A stretch of DNA of 64,000 nt from Zantedeschia hybrid cultivar (taxonomy: Eukaryota > Streptophyta > Magnoliopsida > Alismatales > Araceae): positions 1,722,001 to 1,786,000 of the forward strand of contig JARZZO010000011.1 of assembly GCA_030544215.1 (NCBI GenBank), in the 5' to 3' direction. Position numbers and translations under genes: made by a program. This document shows, piece after piece, positions 59,273 through 64,000 of the stretch; the first letter of the stretch is position 1, and each line of letters opens with the position of its first letter. The notes under the pieces were generated by a model that was given only the letters and a program-made list of their open reading frames with translations, had not been told where the DNA came from and made no database searches.

Positions 59273-60275
59273 AAAGACACCTAAAATTGTCAGCCACCCA
59301 GCTCACCAAGAACAGACTAACGACTACAAAACATCTCAAATGCTCGCCTCTCCTCATTTTACCGCCGCCCCCTCCCCTTGTTCCCTCAAACACCTAAAAA
59401 CCCTATTTTGATACAAGTTTTGATTGTTTCTTTGTGAGAGCTACTACCATCGATGACCAACGGCAGCACTAGCATCGTCTGATCCATGGTTTGTGGGAAA
59501 ACGCAGGATTCGTCTAGGAAAACAGGGAAAACGCCTACAGAACGCGTAGGAGCATGGTGTTCATTCTCCAGAAAAAAAAAGATTAAATATAATGTGAGAG
59601 AGAGTGAGAGAGAGAGAGAGTACCTAGCCTGCGTCGGAGTATGGCTGCTGCCAGCTGCGGCAGCAGGTGGTTGCGAATGGCGGTGGCAGCCGCTGACGGC
59701 GAAAGAGCGGTCCAGTGAGCGGCGGAACGAGAGAGAGAGAGAGACACCGAGGGGTTCGGAAGGAGACTAGCGAGATTTCTTCGAAGGGGGGCACGAACGC
59801 AACGGTTTCTGAACTCTTGGGTTTTTTTACTTTTTATACCTCCTAAATCTAGAAAAAAAATCTCTATAATTTCTCAATTTAGTAAACTTTTTTATAATCT
59901 TATTTTATTTGAAATGAATCTCAAATAAAATAAAATAAAAAAATCATTAAGAAGTTGTTTGATACGTCCTAAGACATTTTAAAATACTATAAAATAGTAT
60001 TTTCCTTTTGTATGGACGGCACAATTTATTTTATATTCTTTTTGTGTTTGGAACGTCATAAAGCTGCTTATTTTAAAATGACTGATATAAATCCGTCTAC
60101 CTTCAGCATTCTTTAAATCGTGTATATATGTTATAGGGCTGCCAGTGAATCTAAATCCTGCCAGACTTCAAAACTAAACACTTTAAAACTAGATGCAACC
60201 CAAAATTATCTCGCGGCTCGTACCTTTCCTAACTATTTTACATTCGTTCTGGAATAATACTTACTGCAGTGACTA
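59273..60275. other. PPR promoter region with GA microsatellites
   Basis: GA runs at 59598-59620 and 59729-59745. The likely leader lies between 59273 and about 59800. 59830-60275 is AT-rich without a gene. Confidence 0.4.
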
Positions 60276-60838
60276 TCAGTGTAGTAAATTAAATCATCTT
60301 ACTATGTAAAATGCCAATAGTCCAACTAATAAGAGAGATGAATTAGACTACTTTTTTAACGGGTGAGCCACATAAATATTAAATGCAAATGTATGATTAT
60401 GAGCATGACAAGTGTGAATATTTCGTAGACATGATAAATATTATTTATCATAGTTACGAAATATTTGTCATACTTAAAAAATATTGGTTATTTGTACATA
60501 TCTATATACAATTTTTTTGTCATGACAAATATTTTACAAACATGATAAATAATTCGTCTTTATCATGTCTACGAAAGATTTGTCATGCTTAAAAAATATT
60601 TATCATTTCTACGCGTATGTATATAGATTTACAGGCATGATAAGTATTTTTCACGCACGACAAATATTGTCCACGAGGTATTTGAATACGTACACACATT
60701 TGTCACACTTAAAATCATGCACTTGCATTTAATATTTGTGTGGCCCACCGTTTGAAAAAATTGTCCAACATATGTGCTCCTATCTAGTTGGCTCAATGAT
60801 ATCTTGCATCGCAAGATAACCCGGCTTGCTGCACTGAG
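60276..60838. mobile_element. Fold-back element with CATGACAAATA repeats (copy 2)
   Basis: Shares with copy 1 at 36913: CTTTTTTAACGGGTGAGCCAC, ATTTGTGTGGCCCACCGTTTGA, AATTGTCCAAC, TATGTGCTCCTATCTAGTTG and the end ATCTTGCATCGCAAGAT...TTGCTGCACTG. The centre again alternates CATGATAAATA and ATTTGTCATG. Same orientation as copy 1. Confidence 0.75.
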
Positions 60839-61213
60839 GGACAGTACAGTAAATATTATTCTCATTCTGAAATAAACTTTTAAGAGGGAAAATTTTAACA
60901 TATTCCTGCTAAAGCTTCAATTACTACGTACGCCATTGTACCCGTTTTTTTTTTCTCTCTCTTGAAGGTTTACACGGTTCTCTGACAATTTTAAAAATTC
61001 ATCGAGCAAACAAAGTTCTCTCGTGTTCTATCATGGGTGGCGTGGTGGTGACCCTGGTGAATCTTTTACCAGGTTTCGGCTTTTGCAGCGTGAAGTTATC
61101 AGGCAACCTGAGCTAAAATGAAGGATTTTAGAATATCGAATCTGGAACTGGAAGAATGTAGCATGATCACTGTAGGAATAGAAGCTATGGTTGCTATATT
61201 GTATGGGTGGAAG

Positions 61214-62197
61214 TGTAGAATATAGTTTGATTTGAGTGCTCATTTATATTAGTGGACTGACCTAAACTTGATTAAGAAGAATCTCTCTCTATATGAGAAG
61301 AAGAGTCCAGGGGTTGTAGTGTCAGTGAAAAATCTAGATTTATAAAAGAGTACATGGAATGAGAGTTGTTGCTAGTGCTTCTCTCTCTCTCTCACTCCAG
61401 AGATTTTTCTTCTTGGTCTCTCTTAGAGTACACCTCAGTCCTTAGATCTTGTTGCATGGAACTTCATCAGAGATTTTGGTAGCCTCCCCATAGACGAGGT
61501 GTTGTGTCTTGTGCTGCATCGTTCGAAGATTCCTCCATCAACTGCAAAGATCAGGTAATTCTTCCAATGTGTGTTAGATCTCAAAAAGTCCAGCTATGGT
61601 ACCAAAGCCATGTTAGATTGCTTTATTCATTCCATGCAATTTTTTCTCCAATTTGATGGTTGAGGAATCACTACTTAGAGGGACCTAGCAGCTGCCGATG
61701 CTGCATGAACATGCACTACAAGCACCACGCACGGCAATGCCAGGCTCTGCATACTGAGCGTGGAGTGCTGGCAGCCCCTAACGCTAGCTATGATGAGGAT
61801 TATTAGATGACCAAGGAGTCTGAGTGGAAGACGTGGAATAGAGTTTAATTTGAGTTAGAACTGTATCATCCACAGTGAATTTACCTCACAGGAGTCCCTC
61901 TCTATGTGGCAAGAGGATTCTAAGAGTTGTGGTGTCCACATCTACAAAAGAGAGATACCTTAGATGAGAGTTGATCTTGGTGCTTCTCTCTCTCTCCCTA
62001 GAGATTCCTCTTCTCGGTCTCTTTCCTTGAAGTACCACCTCAGCTCCCACATCTTGCTATATAAAACTTCGTAGGGGACTTCGGTAACCTCCTAACAGAC
62101 GAGGACGATCATGTTGTTGCTTCTACTACACTATTCGAAGATTCCTTCATCAACCATGAAGATCTTCTCTTGTTTGTTAGATCTCCAAAGTCCAACA
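61214..62197 (+). mobile_element. TRIM-like short LTR element
   Basis: LTRs 61214-61594 and 61832-62197 are about 70-75 percent alike by eye (AGTTTGATTTGAG, GAGAGTTGxTxxTGGTGCTTCTCTC, CATC-TTG-ATA-AACTTC, TTCGAAGATTCC). Right after the first LTR comes TGGTACCAAAGCCATG (61597), close to the Met-tRNA primer site. The interior is only about 235 bp. Flanks GGAAG (61209-61213) and GGAAT (62198-62202) could be a target duplication with one change. A TATA box TATATAAAA lies at 62069. Confidence 0.65.
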
Positions 62198-62202
62198 GGA
62201 AT

Positions 62203-63311
62203 AAAATGATACATTACAATATGTCCACTCCTTGGCTCAAGTGGTTCTCAAGAAGTTCATGTCCCTATTAATATGCTCTTTTCTCTTCTTAAAAACTTTT
62301 GTCAAACTATTACTCCTTGGCTCTTGGTTTCTCCTTATTACTTTTGTCAAACTATCAAGAGATATCCTCACCGCTGGATACGAGAAAGACCCATTTAATG
62401 ATTTAATTTTTATCTTGTAAAATAATATACATCAGATACATATAGTTCAGAGAAACGAAAATTGCCAATGGACGCAGAAATAACTGTCTTTTTTTTACAT
62501 TGATAATTATCGGAGATCCATTTTTATTTCCAATAACTTAACGAGTAGCCTTTAACAAAGCTCCTTATCTATTAACAAAAAAGGAAGTGGAAGGATAATC
62601 CGCACTCAGGCGTCTATTTGCAACCTTAGCAGATATAAAAGGTTCCATGTAAGATGGTGGTTGGAGGAGAGAGAGTCGCTCCACAGGGATTTTAAGGAGC
62701 TATTGCAGAATCCAGTTACCCTCTACAAAAACTGTTAGAGCACTTTGGTGTCCCCGCAAAAGCCTACTCTTTGAAGATAATTAAACTTTGATGGAACAGT
62801 TCTTCAAGAAAGTGCTGCTGTTGGATTGATGATGAAAGATTGATACTGCAACCTAATGCTATGTTAGACAAAGCAAGTAGAGAAATGTCTGCTGTAATGT
62901 GTGCATGCAGCCCTTGAATCGCGCCCTGTTGATTCATATAGGAGTGCAATCTTTTTTTCCGTGTTTATAGTTCTGATCAAAGATCAAATGATACAAATGT
63001 TTTGTATTTTTTTGTAATTGCATTTACTGTGCTACATCCAACCTTGACAACAACATGCATGCGTTTACAATTTACATTGATACTAGGACATTGCAACAAA
63101 CATTTCTCAAACAGCTATACTTAAATGACCCTCACGTTGTAAAAACCTATGCACCATACATTTATACGGATTTGTGTAAAGACCTATTAATATACTCCTT
63201 GGCTGATATTACATAATATACTTGATCACTTACTGACATCTTAACGTCAAGAGCCCATTGCTTCTCACATAGGAAGAAACCCCACATAGAGGAACCGAAG
63301 GCTAAAACCAA
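62203..63311. other. Gene-free stretch downstream of GAPDH
   Basis: No credible coding region. The right end is probably the GAPDH 3' UTR or downstream sequence. Confidence 0.4.
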
Positions 63312-63406
63312 AGACCATACGAGAGCCACCAAGGACCATGTGGACTTAAAAGACGCTAGACCATACGAGAGCCACCAAGGACCATGTGGACTTAAAAAGA
63401 CGCTAG
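63312..63406. repeat. 46-bp tandem duplication in the GAPDH 3' region
   Basis: AGACCATACGAGAGCCACC...GGACTTAAAAGACGCT occurs twice (63312 and 63358) with one extra A in the second copy. It lies about 80-180 bp downstream of the GAPDH stop codon. Confidence 0.85.
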
Positions 63407-63488
63407 ACGTTAACGTACAAAGCATTGTGATGACTGATGAGAACCACCGTTCACATGCAGGAGTTGGGGATCATGGCAGATGGACTCC

Positions 63489-63534
63489 TCAGTTGGTGGA
63501 CGCCATGTGGCGGATGAGGTCGACCACACGACAA
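63489..63534 (-). CDS. GAPC: Cytosolic GAPDH, last exon
   Basis: 46-nt terminal exon after acceptor CTCGCAG (63541-63535). It encodes CRVVDLIRHMASTN then TGA, the standard C-terminus of cytosolic NAD-dependent glyceraldehyde-3-phosphate dehydrogenase, the glycolytic enzyme converting G3P to 1,3-bisphosphoglycerate. Too short for simple ORF finding; found by following the reading frame from the previous exon. Confidence 0.85.
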
Positions 63535-63668
63535 CTGCGAGTACCACGAATTAATTAATTAATAGACTGGTGAGAGCAAAAAACTGATTCTGCACTCTGC
63601 TTGTTGTTTAAAGAGAACATTTTTGGATGGCCCCAGCAAGCTGCTCCAAGAGAGAAGGCGATGCTTAC

Positions 63669-63758
63669 CTGTATCCCCACTCGTTGTCGTACCAGGCCAC
63701 CAGCTTAACAAATTTCTCGTTCAGGACAATCCCAGCCTTGGCATCGAATATGCTTGAC
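63669..63758 (-). CDS. GAPC: Cytosolic GAPDH, penultimate exon
   Basis: 90 nt with acceptor TCTAG and donor GTAAGC. It encodes SSIFDAKAGIVLNEKFVKLV and AWYDNEWGY, the diagnostic C-terminal catalytic-domain block of GapC/GAPC. It joins in frame to the exons on both sides. Confidence 0.93.
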
Positions 63759-63841
63759 CTAGACGAACAATTGCAGATGAACGCAAGGTTAACACCAAGG
63801 AAAAAGCAACGAAGTTCTAACTAACTTTAGTGCACCCTTAC

Positions 63842-63925
63842 CTGCTGTCACCCACAAAGTCACTAGAGACCAGATCCTCCTCGGTGTATCCCAAGATTCC
63901 TTTGAGTTTACCCTCTGACTCCTCC
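63842..63925 (-). CDS. GAPC: Cytosolic GAPDH, upstream exon (gene partial)
   Basis: 84 nt, acceptor GGCTGCAG, donor GTAAGG. It encodes EESEGKLKGILGYTEEDLVS and SDFVGDSR. The gene continues beyond the right edge, so the NAD-binding domain and catalytic Cys are not in the window. The remaining 63926-64000 is intron. The absence of a plastid-type C-terminal extension in the last exon and the sequence match favour the cytosolic isoform. Confidence 0.93.
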
Positions 63926-64000
63926 CTGCAGCCAAGAAAACTCACCAAAATGTCAGCAGAAATCCAGTAGCAATACCGAGAGGACCAAGAAAACACAAGG

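Overview
The window looks like nuclear DNA of a flowering plant, most likely a monocot. It has GT-AG introns, MITEs, Helitron and LTR-retrotransposon nesting, long AT-rich gene-free stretches, and a GC-rich 5' exon followed by a more neutral 3' exon in two genes (sHSP, oxidoreductase). The species cannot be named from sequence alone. I recognise six protein-coding genes: (1) a gene resembling PAP8/pTAC6, a plastid RNA-polymerase-associated protein (+; exons 1090-1241 and 21413-21914, earlier exons not found); (2) a class I-like small heat-shock protein with one intron (+; 23169-23749); (3) a Gfo/Idh/MocA-type oxidoreductase (-; 35562-32811, two exons); (4) mitochondrial ribosomal protein mL54 (-; 43343-42957); (5) a P-class pentatricopeptide-repeat protein (-; 59272-57650); (6) the last three coding exons of cytosolic GAPDH (-; from the right edge to 63489). 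They look like unrelated housekeeping or stress genes, not a pathway cluster.

The unusual part is the left third. The two PAP8-like exons join in frame across an intron of about 20.2 kb. Inside it lies a non-autonomous LTR retroelement (LTR from 1412, primer-binding site near 1887, polypurine tract near 3611). Its 3' LTR is interrupted by a second, non-coding repeat that has grown into five tandem copies of about 3.04 kb (4963-20158). Diagnostic bases alternate A-B-A-B-A, so a dimer of about 6.08 kb appears to be the higher-order unit. Diverged relatives lie at 46.27-47.8 kb, 50.3-51.5 kb and, inverted, 53.99-56.25 kb. All but the 50-51 kb one share a core of about 150 bp that can form three consecutive hairpins, some apparently kept by compensating changes.

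24.1-31.3 kb is one Ty1-copia element on the minus strand with matching target duplications. Its gag is decayed and most of pol is missing. Its left LTR is split by a 3.46-kb Helitron-like insertion, and its leader holds a fold-back element of about 520 bp. 31.3-57 kb holds the oxidoreductase and mL54 genes among MITEs, a 150-bp hairpin satellite (48.8-50.0 kb), a 93-bp minisatellite (46.5-46.95 kb), a decayed possible transposase tail and repeat modules. 57-64 kb holds the PPR gene, a second fold-back copy, a TRIM-like element (61.2-62.2 kb) and the GAPDH 3' end.

All family assignments are from reading translations and motifs; no database search was run.
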